Assembly (NCBI GenBank): GCA_934098735.1
Contig: CAKOOS010000005.1
Span: 7,540-71,539 of the forward strand
Source of the DNA: an uncultured Bacilli bacterium
GTDB lineage: Bacteria; Bacillota_I; Bacilli_A; RF39; UBA660
Direction: 5' to 3'
Length of the DNA: 64,000 nt
The notes beneath the pieces are model-generated. The model did not search any database. It saw nothing but the letters and a program-made list of their open reading frames with translations, and was not told the DNA's origin. Numbering within the stretch: the stretch's first letter is position 1; each line of letters starts with the position of its first letter. The position numbers were made by a program, and so were the translations under genes. Positions 25,587-34,122 of the stretch are shown piece after piece.

Positions 25587-27179
25587 CTATTCAATTTCTA
25601 TTTTATCTATATCAAATACATCTGCTAAATCAGATATATCCATAGTTTCTTTTTGTTCTTTTTCTTCAATATAAGTATATTTATAACCATTTCTAAGATT
25701 CTTTATATATTTATTTTTTTCATCTTGCCATCTATCAGGGTTTATAAATATTAACTTAATATCATCACTACCATATTCCATAAACTTTTTTTCTATCTCT
25801 TTAATCTTTTCATTTATTTCATTTTCTCTATGAGGAAGTAATGATTCTACAACTGCATATTTATTAGACGCAGCTACAACTTCTGTATCACTTATTAAGC
25901 CTTTAATAACTGCATCATCAACTGATTTAATAAATTCTATCCATTTTAATTTTATATAAACCAAAGCTTCCTTTGTTGCTTCAACAAAACAGTTATTAAC
26001 TCTAGTTTCAATAAATTTATCAATTTTATCTATTTCTAATTTTTTTTCACTGTTATCTTTTGGCTTATTTAAAGGCTGTTTCATTAGTTCATTTTTTTCA
26101 TTTTTATTAAAATTTATACTATTTTCAAAAGTATCTACTTTTTTTATTTTATATTCACTTTCTACGTAATTTAAAATAATCATTTTTATAAGTAAATATG
26201 GGTTAACATTAATATTTATTTTATTTAAAATATCATTTAATTCTATGACTAATTTTTTACATGTATCATAACTTATATTCCAATCATCTTTTCCTCTTAA
26301 AATATCACTACCAACTTCACTTAGTTCATATATAAGTTTTTTAACTACAACTTTATAATTCAAACTCGAATTACTTAAATCATTAAAAATAACTTCTAGT
26401 TTTTCTATATCATTTATATTCAAGTATTTTATTATATCCTTTATCTTTTGGTTAGAAATACTTCCTATTTCATTTGTAACTAGCTCCACATTTATTTTAG
26501 TATCATTTTTTGATAATTGATCTAATATACTTAAAGCATCACGTAATCCACCATCAGCCAATATAGCTATTTCTTTCAAACCATCAAGTTCATAAGATAT
26601 ATTTTCTTCTTTGCAAATATATTCTAATCTATCAATAATGTCTTTTTCATTTATTTTTCTAAAATCGAATCGTTGACATCTTGATAAAATAGTTATCGGC
26701 ACGCTTTCTAAATTTGTCGTTGCTAATATAAATATTACATGTTCAGGTGGTTCTTCTAAAGTAAGCAATAAAGCATTAAATGCACTTTGACTAAGCATGT
26801 GAACTTCATCAATTATATAAATTTTATATTTTAAACTCGTTGGCATAATTTTTACATTGTTGATAAGTTCTCTGATTTCTTCAACACCATTGTTTGAAGC
26901 GGCATCTATTTCAATTATATCTGGATTTGTTCCAAAAGATTTACAGTTTTCACACTCTTCACAAGCTACGCCATTTTTATTATTTAAGCAATTAATTGTT
27001 TTGGCTAAAATTCTTGCTGTTGAGGTTTTTCCAGTGCCTCTAGGGCCAGAAAATAAATAAGCATGAGCCACTTTGTTTTCTTTAATAGAATTTTTAAGTA
27101 TTTCTACGACATGTTTTTGGCCTATCAAAGAATCAAAATTATTTGGTCTATATTTTCGATAAAGTACTTTATAATTCAT
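25587..27179 (-). CDS. dnaX: DNA polymerase III subunits gamma/tau
   Basis: The 530-residue clamp loader has Walker A GPRGTGKTSTA at about 45-55, a zinc-binding CEECENC, Walker B IIDEVHMLS, sensor 1 ATTNLESVP and the Arg finger in SRCQRF. The C-terminal tau-type region (370-530) is short, Lys/Glu-rich and divergent. It loads the sliding clamp DnaN encoded 8 kb away. tadA ends 30 bp upstream; in Bacillus the SRP RNA gene lies in that gap, while here it lies on the far side of tadA. Confidence 0.95.
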   Translation of the reverse strand: MNYKVLYRKYRPNNFDSLIGQKHVVEILKNSIKENKVAHAYLFSGPRGTGKTSTARILAKTINCLNNKNGVACEECENCKSFGTNPDIIEIDAASNNGVEEIRELINNVKIMPTSLKYKIYIIDEVHMLSQSAFNALLLTLEEPPEHVIFILATTNLESVPITILSRCQRFDFRKINEKDIIDRLEYICKEENISYELDGLKEIAILADGGLRDALSILDQLSKNDTKINVELVTNEIGSISNQKIKDIIKYLNINDIEKLEVIFNDLSNSSLNYKVVVKKLIYELSEVGSDILRGKDDWNISYDTCKKLVIELNDILNKININVNPYLLIKMIILNYVESEYKIKKVDTFENSINFNKNEKNELMKQPLNKPKDNSEKKLEIDKIDKFIETRVNNCFVEATKEALVYIKLKWIEFIKSVDDAVIKGLISDTEVVAASNKYAVVESLLPHRENEINEKIKEIEKKFMEYGSDDIKLIFINPDRWQDEKNKYIKNLRNGYKYTYIEEKEQKETMDISDLADVFDIDKIEIE

Positions 27180-27209
27180 ATAAACACCTCAGTAGTTAGT
27201 ATATCATAT

Positions 27210-27638
27210 TTACTGTTTTTTTGCTCTTAATTTTTTAAAAAAAGATGATAAAATTTGTTGATATTTTTTTTCATATATTTCAGCATTTATTTTATTAAAT
27301 TTTGTTTTAGTATATTCTTTTTTTATTAAAGGCTTATCAAGCAAATAATAGACAGTATCAATTCTTGATTGTTGAATAACTTCATAACACATAGAGCAAG
27401 GTTTTAATGTAACATATATTTCACAATCATTTAAATTCCATCTCTTTAATTTTTTACTTGCTTTTACTATAGCATTTATTTCAGCATGGCCTAAAACATT
27501 CTTATGTTTTTCTCTTGTATTCACGGACTTAGCTATGATCTTTTGATTACATGTAATGACAGCCATAACTGGAATATCTCTTGATTTTTTTTTCTTATTT
27601 AAAGCTTCAATCATTAATTTTATTATATCTTCTTGCAT
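27210..27638 (-). CDS. tadA: tRNA adenosine34 deaminase TadA
   Basis: This is a 142-residue cytidine/deoxycytidylate deaminase-fold protein with the zinc and proton-shuttle motifs HAEINAI and KPCSMCYEV. It converts A34 of tRNA(Arg) to inosine. The start is ATG 27638 with AAAAGAAGG upstream; a longer frame from 27668 would run into the SRP RNA gene and is rejected. The C-terminus has the basic helix (FFKKLRAKK) found in TadA. Confidence 0.93.
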   Translation of the reverse strand: MQEDIIKLMIEALNKKKKSRDIPVMAVITCNQKIIAKSVNTREKHKNVLGHAEINAIVKASKKLKRWNLNDCEIYVTLKPCSMCYEVIQQSRIDTVYYLLDKPLIKKEYTKTKFNKINAEIYEKKYQQILSSFFKKLRAKKQ

Positions 27639-27653
27639 AAAAACCTTCTTTTC

Positions 27654-27735
27654 ACAAAAAAAGTGCACACAAACATAGACTGACGTGGCTGCTATTTTCC
27701 AATCCTGACCAGATTACAGCATATTTGTTGCACGC
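27654..27735 (-). ncRNA. ffs: Signal recognition particle RNA, short 4.5S type
   Basis: On the minus strand the conserved SRP domain IV core GGTCAGG, a GGAA tetraloop closed by ATT/AAT, then AGCAGCC runs through 27712-27686. Outer arms GTGCA-ACAAATA and TATGTTTGT-TGCAC pair to give one long hairpin of about 76 nt, with a T7 run at its 3' end. A promoter (TTGACT, 17 bases, TAGTAT) stands just upstream. It lacks the Alu-domain helices of the 270-nt Bacillus scRNA and resembles mycoplasma SRP RNA in size. It binds Ffh for membrane-protein targeting. Confidence 0.88.
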
Positions 27736-27739
27736 CTAA

Positions 27740-27768
27740 ATACTATCAAAAATCTTATAAAAAGTCAA
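27740..27768 (-). promoter_or_regulatory. Promoter of the SRP RNA gene
   Basis: On the minus strand: TTGACT (27768-27763), 17-base spacer, TAGTAT (27745-27740). Initiation about seven bases later gives the 5' end of the SRP RNA hairpin. Confidence 0.75.
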
Positions 27769-27805
27769 TAAAAATTAGATTTTCATATATTATGTTAACC
27801 AAAAT

Positions 27806-27819
27806 ATTTCCTGGGAAAT
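27806..27819. other. Noc-binding-site-like palindrome (one mismatch)
   Basis: ATTTCCTGGGAAAT differs by one base from the Bacillus Noc binding site ATTTCCCGGGAAAT. It sits in a 34-bp segment (ATTATGTTAACCAAA upstream) that is repeated about 52 bp further on around the perfect site. Confidence 0.7.
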
Positions 27820-27857
27820 AAAATATATGGTTTTTTCCAATATTATGTAAACCAATT

Positions 27858-27871
27858 ATTTCCCGGGAAAT
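27858..27871. other. Noc binding site (NBS), perfect palindrome
   Basis: ATTTCCCGGGAAAT is identical to the Bacillus subtilis Noc recognition sequence. In the same replicon arm a ParB-family gene with Noc-type specificity residues is encoded at 45063-46172. Confidence 0.8.
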
Positions 27872-27929
27872 AATTTAAGTTTAATTTTTTGCCAAAAGTA
27901 CGTTATTTTTGCAAGTAAACAAACGTTCG

Positions 27930-27945
27930 TGTTTCACGTGAAACA
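27930..27945. other. parS centromere site 1
   Basis: TGTTTCACGTGAAACA is the exact 16-bp parS palindrome bound by ParB/Spo0J in Bacillus and most bacteria. Confidence 0.93.
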
Positions 27946-28120
27946 TATTAACAAGTTATCAACTCTATCTACTTAAAAATAGCAACAAAATACTAACACG
28001 AAAAATGTTATATAAAACAAACACATTATTAATAATTTTAATTTAATTTTGTACATCTATAGATAACACAGCTATATAATAAAAATTAATTATATAAAAA
28101 TATAAACAAGTTATCAACAA

Positions 28121-28136
28121 TGTTTCACGTGAAACA
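28121..28136. other. parS centromere site 2
   Basis: TGTTTCACGTGAAACA, exact match. A DnaA-box-like TTATCAACA (28111-28119) abuts its left side. Confidence 0.93.
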
Positions 28137-28389
28137 TTAACAACAATATTTTATTGTAGACTAACAAATTAGCAACAATTACTAAATTGTTTAAATTAAT
28201 TATTATTAATATAATTTAATTATAAATATCATTGCAATTGTTATCCTTTATTTAAAAATTAAAACCATTTAATTATTAATAAGCTTGTATTATATTTTAC
28301 TTAGCTTAATTATTATTATTTATTAATATTAATTAATATATTATTATCTATCAAATAAATAAAATTATAATTATTATTATTATTAACTA

Positions 28390-28405
28390 TGTTTCACGTG
28401 AAACA
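28390..28405. other. parS centromere site 3
   Basis: TGTTTCACGTGAAACA, exact match, just before the gyrA terminator. Confidence 0.93.
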
Positions 28406-28440
28406 TTTTAAATTGCACTTTTAAATAATTTTATGTAACT

Positions 28441-28473
28441 AAAAAAGGAAAACTATTAATTGTTTTCCTTTTT
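28441..28473 (-). terminator. Terminator of the gyrB-gyrA operon
   Basis: A perfect 12-bp stem (28442-28453 with 28462-28473, loop TATTAATT) with T residues on the minus strand, about 60 bases past the gyrA stop. Runs of A and T at both ends make it potentially bidirectional. Confidence 0.8.
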
Positions 28474-28531
28474 CTATTAATTCCTTATTAAATCAATTAT
28501 TTTTTTAATTCTTGTATATACAAAGTATATA

Positions 28532-30979
28532 CTAATTATTTTCTTCTTCAGATACCTCTGTTTCTTCTTTATCTACAAGGCTTATTGTTGATACCTTTTG
28601 ATTTTCTTTTAAGTTAATTAGCCTTAAACCTTGCGTTACTCTACCTAGAACAGATATTTGATCTAATGGCATACGCATCGTCATACCTGAATTTGTCATT
28701 ATAACCAATTCTTTATTTTCTTCAACTATTTTAACACTAACTAAATTTCCATTTTTTTCAGTAATATTTAAGGCTTTAACACCTTTACTACCACGTTTAG
28801 TTTGACGATATTCGCTTACTTTTGTTTGTTTACCATATCCTTTTTCCGTAACAAGTAATATCGTATTATCTTCTTTTACAATTTCTAAGCAAATACATTT
28901 ACTATCATCTAAAGAAATACCCCTTACACCAGATGCAGTACGTCCCATGACTCTTATTTCGTCTTCATTAAATTTTACCATTCTACCACTATTACTACCA
29001 AGTAGAACCAAATCATTTCCAGTTGTTTTCTTAACTCCAATAAGTTTATCATTTTCTCTTAAAGATATACATATTTTTCCACTATTTCTAATATTTTCAA
29101 ATTCACTAATTAAAGTCTTCTTAACTATACCGCCTTGAGTTGCAAATAAAAGATATTTACATTCATCATTTTTATTAATTTTAATAACAGCATTTATTTT
29201 TTCATCTTTTTCAATTTGAAGTAAATTTACAATAGGAAGACCTTTAGATTGTCTAGAATATTCTGGTATTTCATAGCCTTTTAATCTATAAACCTTACCC
29301 TTATCGGTAAAGAAAAGTATATAATCGTGTGTTGATAAGTTAAGAATATGTTCAACAAAGTCCTCGTCATTCGTTGTAATTCCTTTAATTCCAACACCAC
29401 CACGATTTTGTGACTTAAATGTATCAGCAGTAGTTCTCTTTATATAACCCTTATTTGTTAAAACAACCAAAATATTTTCTTCTGGAATCAAAGATTCATC
29501 TTCAATATAATCTATTGCAGTCATATCAATTTTAGTACGTCTTTCATCACCATATTTATCTTTAATTTCAGTCATTTCTTCTTTTATTATGTTTAACACC
29601 TTATTATTATCTGCTAAAATAGCTCGTAAGCGTTCAATTTCAATTCTAAGGGCATTTAACTCTTCTTCAATCTTTTCGCGTTCTAGACCTGTTAAACGAC
29701 GTAATTTCATTTCTAAAATATTATCAGTTTGAGCTTCAGTCAATCCAAAGCGTTCCATTAATTTAGTTTTTGCTTCTCCATCAGCTTTAGATTCCTTAAT
29801 TATTTTAATAACTTCATCTAAATTATCAAAAACTATCTTATACCCTTCTAATATATGAACTCTTTTTTCTGCCTTATCAAGTTCAAATTGTGTACGTCTT
29901 ATTATAACTTCTTGTTGATAATCAACATATTTAGCAATAATATCTTTTAATCCCAAAGTTCTCGGAGTTTTCTTATCAAGCATTAAGAATATAATACCAA
30001 ATGTCGTTTGAAAAGCAGTATGTTTATATAAATTATTAAGAACAACTTGAGGATTAGCATCCTTTTTTAACGTAATTGTTATTTTAATACCATCTTTTAA
30101 ATCAGTATGATAATCAGTTATTCCTTCTAAAACTTTATTATGTACTAGATCTGCTATTTTTTGTTTTAAATCAAGAGTATTTACTCCATAAGGAACTTCT
30201 TCAATAATTATATAATGTCTGCCATTTTTTTCTTCTATAGTCGCTTTACTCCTAATAGTTATAGAACCTCTACCAGTTTCATAAGCCTTTTTAATACCTG
30301 AATTACCTAATATGATACCCCCAGTAGGAAAATCTGGTCCCTTTATATACTGCATAAGTTCATCAGTTGTTATATTTGGATTATCTATATATGCAATACA
30401 ACCATCAATAACTTCTCCTAAATTATGCGGAGGAATGTTCGTAGCCATTCCAACAGCTATACCCATAGTACCATTTACAAGTATATTCGGATATCTAGAA
30501 GGTAAAACTTCTGGTTCCTTAGTTGTTTCATCATAATTAGGAATAAAATCAACTGTATTTTTATTGATATCTCGTAGTAATTCCATTGATATTTTAGCTA
30601 ATTTACTTTCGGTATAACGATAAGCGGCAGGTCTCGGATATTCAATATTACCAAAGTTACCATGTCCATCAACTAGTAAATAACGATAATTAAAGTCTTG
30701 AGCCATTCTTACCATAGCTTCATAAATAGAAGAATCTCCATGTGGGTGATATTTCCCCATTACGTCCCCAACTATCGTAGCACTTTTTCGATATTTTTTA
30801 TCTGGTGTAAGACCATTTTCTAGCATATCATATATAATTCTTCTATGAACAGGCTTTAACCCATCTCTTAGATCTGGTAAAGCTCTTGCTTTTATAACAC
30901 TCATTGAATATTCTATAAATGATTTTTCTATTTCATCAACTATATTATTTTCATTTAATCTATCTATATTTTGATCCAT
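28532..30979 (-). CDS. gyrA: DNA gyrase subunit A
   Basis: This 815-residue subunit has the breakage-reunion domain with VMGKYHPHGDSSIYE (quinolone-determining region, with the Ser-Ser pair of the sensitive type) and the catalytic Tyr in RPAAYRYTE, followed by the C-terminal beta-pinwheel with blade repeats (for example GYGKQTK and RRGSKGVKAL-like GSKGVKALN, the GyrA box). It introduces negative supercoils with GyrB. It follows gyrB by ten bases in a shared operon. An acidic Glu-rich tail ends the protein. Confidence 0.97.
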   Translation of the reverse strand: MDQNIDRLNENNIVDEIEKSFIEYSMSVIKARALPDLRDGLKPVHRRIIYDMLENGLTPDKKYRKSATIVGDVMGKYHPHGDSSIYEAMVRMAQDFNYRYLLVDGHGNFGNIEYPRPAAYRYTESKLAKISMELLRDINKNTVDFIPNYDETTKEPEVLPSRYPNILVNGTMGIAVGMATNIPPHNLGEVIDGCIAYIDNPNITTDELMQYIKGPDFPTGGIILGNSGIKKAYETGRGSITIRSKATIEEKNGRHYIIIEEVPYGVNTLDLKQKIADLVHNKVLEGITDYHTDLKDGIKITITLKKDANPQVVLNNLYKHTAFQTTFGIIFLMLDKKTPRTLGLKDIIAKYVDYQQEVIIRRTQFELDKAEKRVHILEGYKIVFDNLDEVIKIIKESKADGEAKTKLMERFGLTEAQTDNILEMKLRRLTGLEREKIEEELNALRIEIERLRAILADNNKVLNIIKEEMTEIKDKYGDERRTKIDMTAIDYIEDESLIPEENILVVLTNKGYIKRTTADTFKSQNRGGVGIKGITTNDEDFVEHILNLSTHDYILFFTDKGKVYRLKGYEIPEYSRQSKGLPIVNLLQIEKDEKINAVIKINKNDECKYLLFATQGGIVKKTLISEFENIRNSGKICISLRENDKLIGVKKTTGNDLVLLGSNSGRMVKFNEDEIRVMGRTASGVRGISLDDSKCICLEIVKEDNTILLVTEKGYGKQTKVSEYRQTKRGSKGVKALNITEKNGNLVSVKIVEENKELVIMTNSGMTMRMPLDQISVLGRVTQGLRLINLKENQKVSTISLVDKEETEVSEEENN

Positions 30980-30989
30980 AATCTACCTC

Positions 30990-32912
30990 CTAGAAATCAA
31001 GATTTTCTGCATATTGAGCATTTTCTTCAATAAATTTACGTCTAGGTTCAACTTCTTCCCCCATTAGTTTACTAAATGCTGCATCAGCACTAATTGCATC
31101 TTCTACTGTTATTTTTCTTAAAATACGATGATTTATATCCATTGTTGTTTCATTTAGTTCTTCAGCATCCATTTCTCCTAGCCCTTTCATTCGAGCTACT
31201 TCAAATTTAACATTCTTTTCTTTTAATTCATTTAAATATTTATCTCTTTCTTCTTCATTCAATACGTATTTAATAGTTTGCCCATGTTTTATACAGAAAA
31301 GAGGTGGTTGAGCAGCGTAAACATAACCAGCTTCAACAATTGGCTTAAAAAATCTATAAAATAATGTTAATAATAAAACTCTAATATGAGAACCATCAAC
31401 ATCGGCATCGCTCATGATAATAACTTTATGATAACGCATTTTATTTAAATCAAATTCTTGACCTATACCAGTTCCAAAAGCTGTAATTATTGTTCTAATT
31501 TCTTCATTACTTAATGCTCTATCAAGTCTTGCTTTTTCAACATTTAAAACTTTACCACGTAAAGGAAGAATTGCTTGAGTCATACTATTTCTACCTTTAA
31601 TAGCTGATCCACCTGCTGAATCCCCTTCGACTAAGAATATTTCACATACACTTGGATCTTTTTCTTTACAATCAACAAGTTTTCCACCAAAGTTTACTAT
31701 ATCTAAATCACTTTTTCTTCTCGTAGCTTCTCTAGCTTTTTTAGCAGCTATTCTACCACGTGAAGCACTTATACATTTTTCAACTATTATTTTAGCTTCA
31801 TTAGGATTTTCTAATAAAAATCGTTCAAATCTACTCGAAAAAACATCACTTGCAATTTTTCTTACTTCACTATTTCCAAGTTTAGTCTTTGTTTGACCTT
31901 CAAATTGAGGATCTGGATGTTTACAAGAAATGATCATGGTTAATCCTTCACGGCAATCTTCACCAATTAAAGGAGCATCATTTTCTTTCAATATTTTTGC
32001 AGATTTAGCATAACTATTTATAACCTTTGTAAGAGCTGCTTTAACACCATCTTCATGTGTTCCACCTTCATAAGTATTAATATTATTTGTAAATGAATAA
32101 ATAGATGGAGTATACGTTTCATTATATTGACAAGCTACTTCAAGTTCAATACCATCTTGAGATCCATCCATGTAAATGACATTTTCATGAATAGGTTTTT
32201 TACTTTTATTAAGCATTTCAACATATTCTATAATACCACCATTATAAAGGAAAGTATCATGTTTTTCAGGAGTTTCCCTTAAATCATAAAGATTTATTCT
32301 AATACCTTTATTTAAGAAGGCAATTTCTTGTAATCTTTTAAATAATGTATCATAATCATATACAGTTGTTTCTCTAAAAATTTCTTCATCAGCTTTAAAT
32401 CTTACTGTACTTCCAGTTCTTTCTACATCACAAGTATCAATTATTTTCAAAGCTTCAACAGGTTTTCCACCATTTTCAAAACGTTGATAATATACATTTC
32501 CATCACGATAAATTTTTACTTCAAGCCATTTAGATAAGGCATTTACTACACTAGCACCAACACCATGTAGACCACCAGATACTTTATAACCTTCGCCACC
32601 AAATTTACCTCCAGCATGTAGTACAGTAAAAATAGTTTCAACTGTAGATAATCCAGTTTTTGAGTTTATTCCAGTCGGAATACCACGACCATCATCTCTA
32701 ACTTCAATTACATTTCCTTTATCAATAATAACTTCAATATCATCACAAAATCCTGCTAAAGCTTCATCAACAGCATTATCAACTATTTCCCAAACTAAAT
32801 GATGAAGTCCTTTTTCACCTGTTGATCCAATATACATCCCAGGTCTTTTACGAACAGCTTCAAGTCCTTCCAAAACTTGAATATCACTGTCAGTATAATG
32901 TGTTTCTTTCAT
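30990..32912 (-). CDS. gyrB: DNA gyrase subunit B
   Basis: The 640-residue ATPase subunit shows LEAVRKRPGMYIG, the GHKL motifs DNAVDEA, DDGRGIP and GLHGVGASVVNALS, then Toprim motifs EGDSAGGSA and DADVDGSHI, and the C-terminal MKGLGEMDAEEL. Length and motifs are those of a single-copy bacterial GyrB. Its ATG overlaps the recF stop (ATGA), as is common in recF-gyrB operons. Confidence 0.97.
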   Translation of the reverse strand: MKETHYTDSDIQVLEGLEAVRKRPGMYIGSTGEKGLHHLVWEIVDNAVDEALAGFCDDIEVIIDKGNVIEVRDDGRGIPTGINSKTGLSTVETIFTVLHAGGKFGGEGYKVSGGLHGVGASVVNALSKWLEVKIYRDGNVYYQRFENGGKPVEALKIIDTCDVERTGSTVRFKADEEIFRETTVYDYDTLFKRLQEIAFLNKGIRINLYDLRETPEKHDTFLYNGGIIEYVEMLNKSKKPIHENVIYMDGSQDGIELEVACQYNETYTPSIYSFTNNINTYEGGTHEDGVKAALTKVINSYAKSAKILKENDAPLIGEDCREGLTMIISCKHPDPQFEGQTKTKLGNSEVRKIASDVFSSRFERFLLENPNEAKIIVEKCISASRGRIAAKKAREATRRKSDLDIVNFGGKLVDCKEKDPSVCEIFLVEGDSAGGSAIKGRNSMTQAILPLRGKVLNVEKARLDRALSNEEIRTIITAFGTGIGQEFDLNKMRYHKVIIMSDADVDGSHIRVLLLTLFYRFFKPIVEAGYVYAAQPPLFCIKHGQTIKYVLNEEERDKYLNELKEKNVKFEVARMKGLGEMDAEELNETTMDINHRILRKITVEDAISADAAFSKLMGEEVEPRRKFIEENAQYAENLDF

Positions 32913-34006
32913 ACATTTTCCTCCTCAATTTTTCCATTATTTGCCTTAAAAATTTTACCTTTTCTAAGTATTTTTTTACTAACACTTTTTATATCAGTCG
33001 TAGTAATAAATGTTTGAACATTTTCATTAAGTAATTTAAGCATATTTGTAATTTTAACTTTATCTAATTCACTAAACAAATCATCTAATATTAAAATTGG
33101 ATAAAAACCTTTAATATCATAAACATAATTTAATAGAGCTAATTTAAATGAGATAATAGCATTTTTTCTTTGGCCTTCACTACCCCATTCCTTTAAACTA
33201 TTATTATCTAATGTAAAAATAATATCATCATGATGTATTCCATCTAACGTCTTACCAACACTTAATTCCTTCTGATAATTATTTTGATATTTCTCAAATA
33301 AAGTTTCTTTATCTTTCCCCTTATAAGATGAATTATATTTTAACTTTAAAACTCCAGCTTCTGCTATACTAGCATAAATACTAGTAATATACTTATTAAT
33401 ATTTTCAATAAATTCTTCCCGATATTTAGCTATTTCTAATCCATACTCAATTAATTTTTTCGTTAATATATCTAAAAAAGAACTTGTATAATTTCCATTT
33501 ACATACATTCCTCGAATATAAAAATTTCGTTGTTTTAAAATTCTATTGTAATTATTAAGTATAACTAAATATTCTTTGTAAATTTGACTTATTTCTATAT
33601 TAATTAGGCGTCTTCTTTCTGCCGGAGCCTCCTGCATAATTCTTGTATCACTAGGATTAAATAAAACAACATTTACCCTTGAAACATAATCACTTATTTT
33701 ATCTTTTTTTTCATTATCTATAGATACAGTTTTCCCCAGTTCACTTAATTCAATTTCATAAGTAGAAACAGCAACTTTTTTTTGAATCTCTCCCTTCACT
33801 CTAGCTTTAATTTTTCCTTTTTTAATTAAAGCTTTATCATTGTTTATTCTAAATGACTTAGTTAAGGAAAGCAAATAAATAGCTTCGATCAAATTAGTTT
33901 TTCCACTACCATTTAAACCGTATACAATATTCAGAAAAGGTGAAAATTCTAAATCTAAATTTTCATAGTTTCTAAAATTCATTAAACTTAATTGTTTAAT
34001 TTTCAT
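32909..34006 (-). CDS. recF: DNA replication/repair protein RecF
   Basis: The 365-residue SMC-like ATPase has an N-terminal FRNYENLDLEFSPFLNIVYG, Walker A GLNGSGKTNLIEA, signature SEGQRKNAIISFKLA and Walker B PILILDDLFSELD. It loads RecA at gaps together with RecO and RecR. It is followed directly by gyrB, overlapping four bases. The usual small S4-domain gene yaaA upstream is replaced by a ComK-like gene. Confidence 0.96.
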   Translation of the reverse strand: MKIKQLSLMNFRNYENLDLEFSPFLNIVYGLNGSGKTNLIEAIYLLSLTKSFRINNDKALIKKGKIKARVKGEIQKKVAVSTYEIELSELGKTVSIDNEKKDKISDYVSRVNVVLFNPSDTRIMQEAPAERRRLINIEISQIYKEYLVILNNYNRILKQRNFYIRGMYVNGNYTSSFLDILTKKLIEYGLEIAKYREEFIENINKYITSIYASIAEAGVLKLKYNSSYKGKDKETLFEKYQNNYQKELSVGKTLDGIHHDDIIFTLDNNSLKEWGSEGQRKNAIISFKLALLNYVYDIKGFYPILILDDLFSELDKVKITNMLKLLNENVQTFITTTDIKSVSKKILRKGKIFKANNGKIEEENV

Positions 34007-34122
34007 TTATTTACCCCCCTTAAGCCCTACATTTAAAATTTAAGGCATAATGGTATACCTATACACATGTTAATTATAACACAAAAAATAACCATTTAAA
34101 ATAAAAAACAACTTAAAATTAT

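Larger units (their letters stand above)
27736..28531. other. Non-coding chromosome-organisation region between gyrA and the SRP RNA gene
   Basis: No open frame of note exists in these roughly 800 bases. The region holds the SRP RNA promoter, two Noc-site palindromes, three parS sites, two DnaA-box-like repeats (AACAAGTTATCAAC at about 27950 and 28105), an extremely A/T-only stretch (about 28195-28385) and the gyrA terminator. It lies about 9 kb from oriC, inside the distance where parS clusters normally occur. It looks like a landing platform for segregation and occlusion proteins. Confidence 0.75.

Noticed and set aside
27639..27668. Longer tadA reading frame starting at 27668
   Set aside because: It runs through the T run and 3' arm of the SRP RNA hairpin; ATG 27638 has a good RBS (AGAAGG) and fits TadA length.
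27796..27880. The 52-bp spaced repeats as a CRISPR fragment or insertion-sequence end
   Set aside because: Only two copies exist, the conserved core is a palindrome identical to the Noc site, and no cas or transposase gene is near.
27736..28531. The AT-rich gap beside gyrA as the replication origin itself
   Set aside because: Gene direction does not switch here, DnaA boxes are few, and dnaA is flanked by a much denser box cluster.
31750..31766. CACGTGAA in gyrB as a fourth parS site
   Set aside because: Only about 11 of 16 bases match and it lies in conserved coding sequence.
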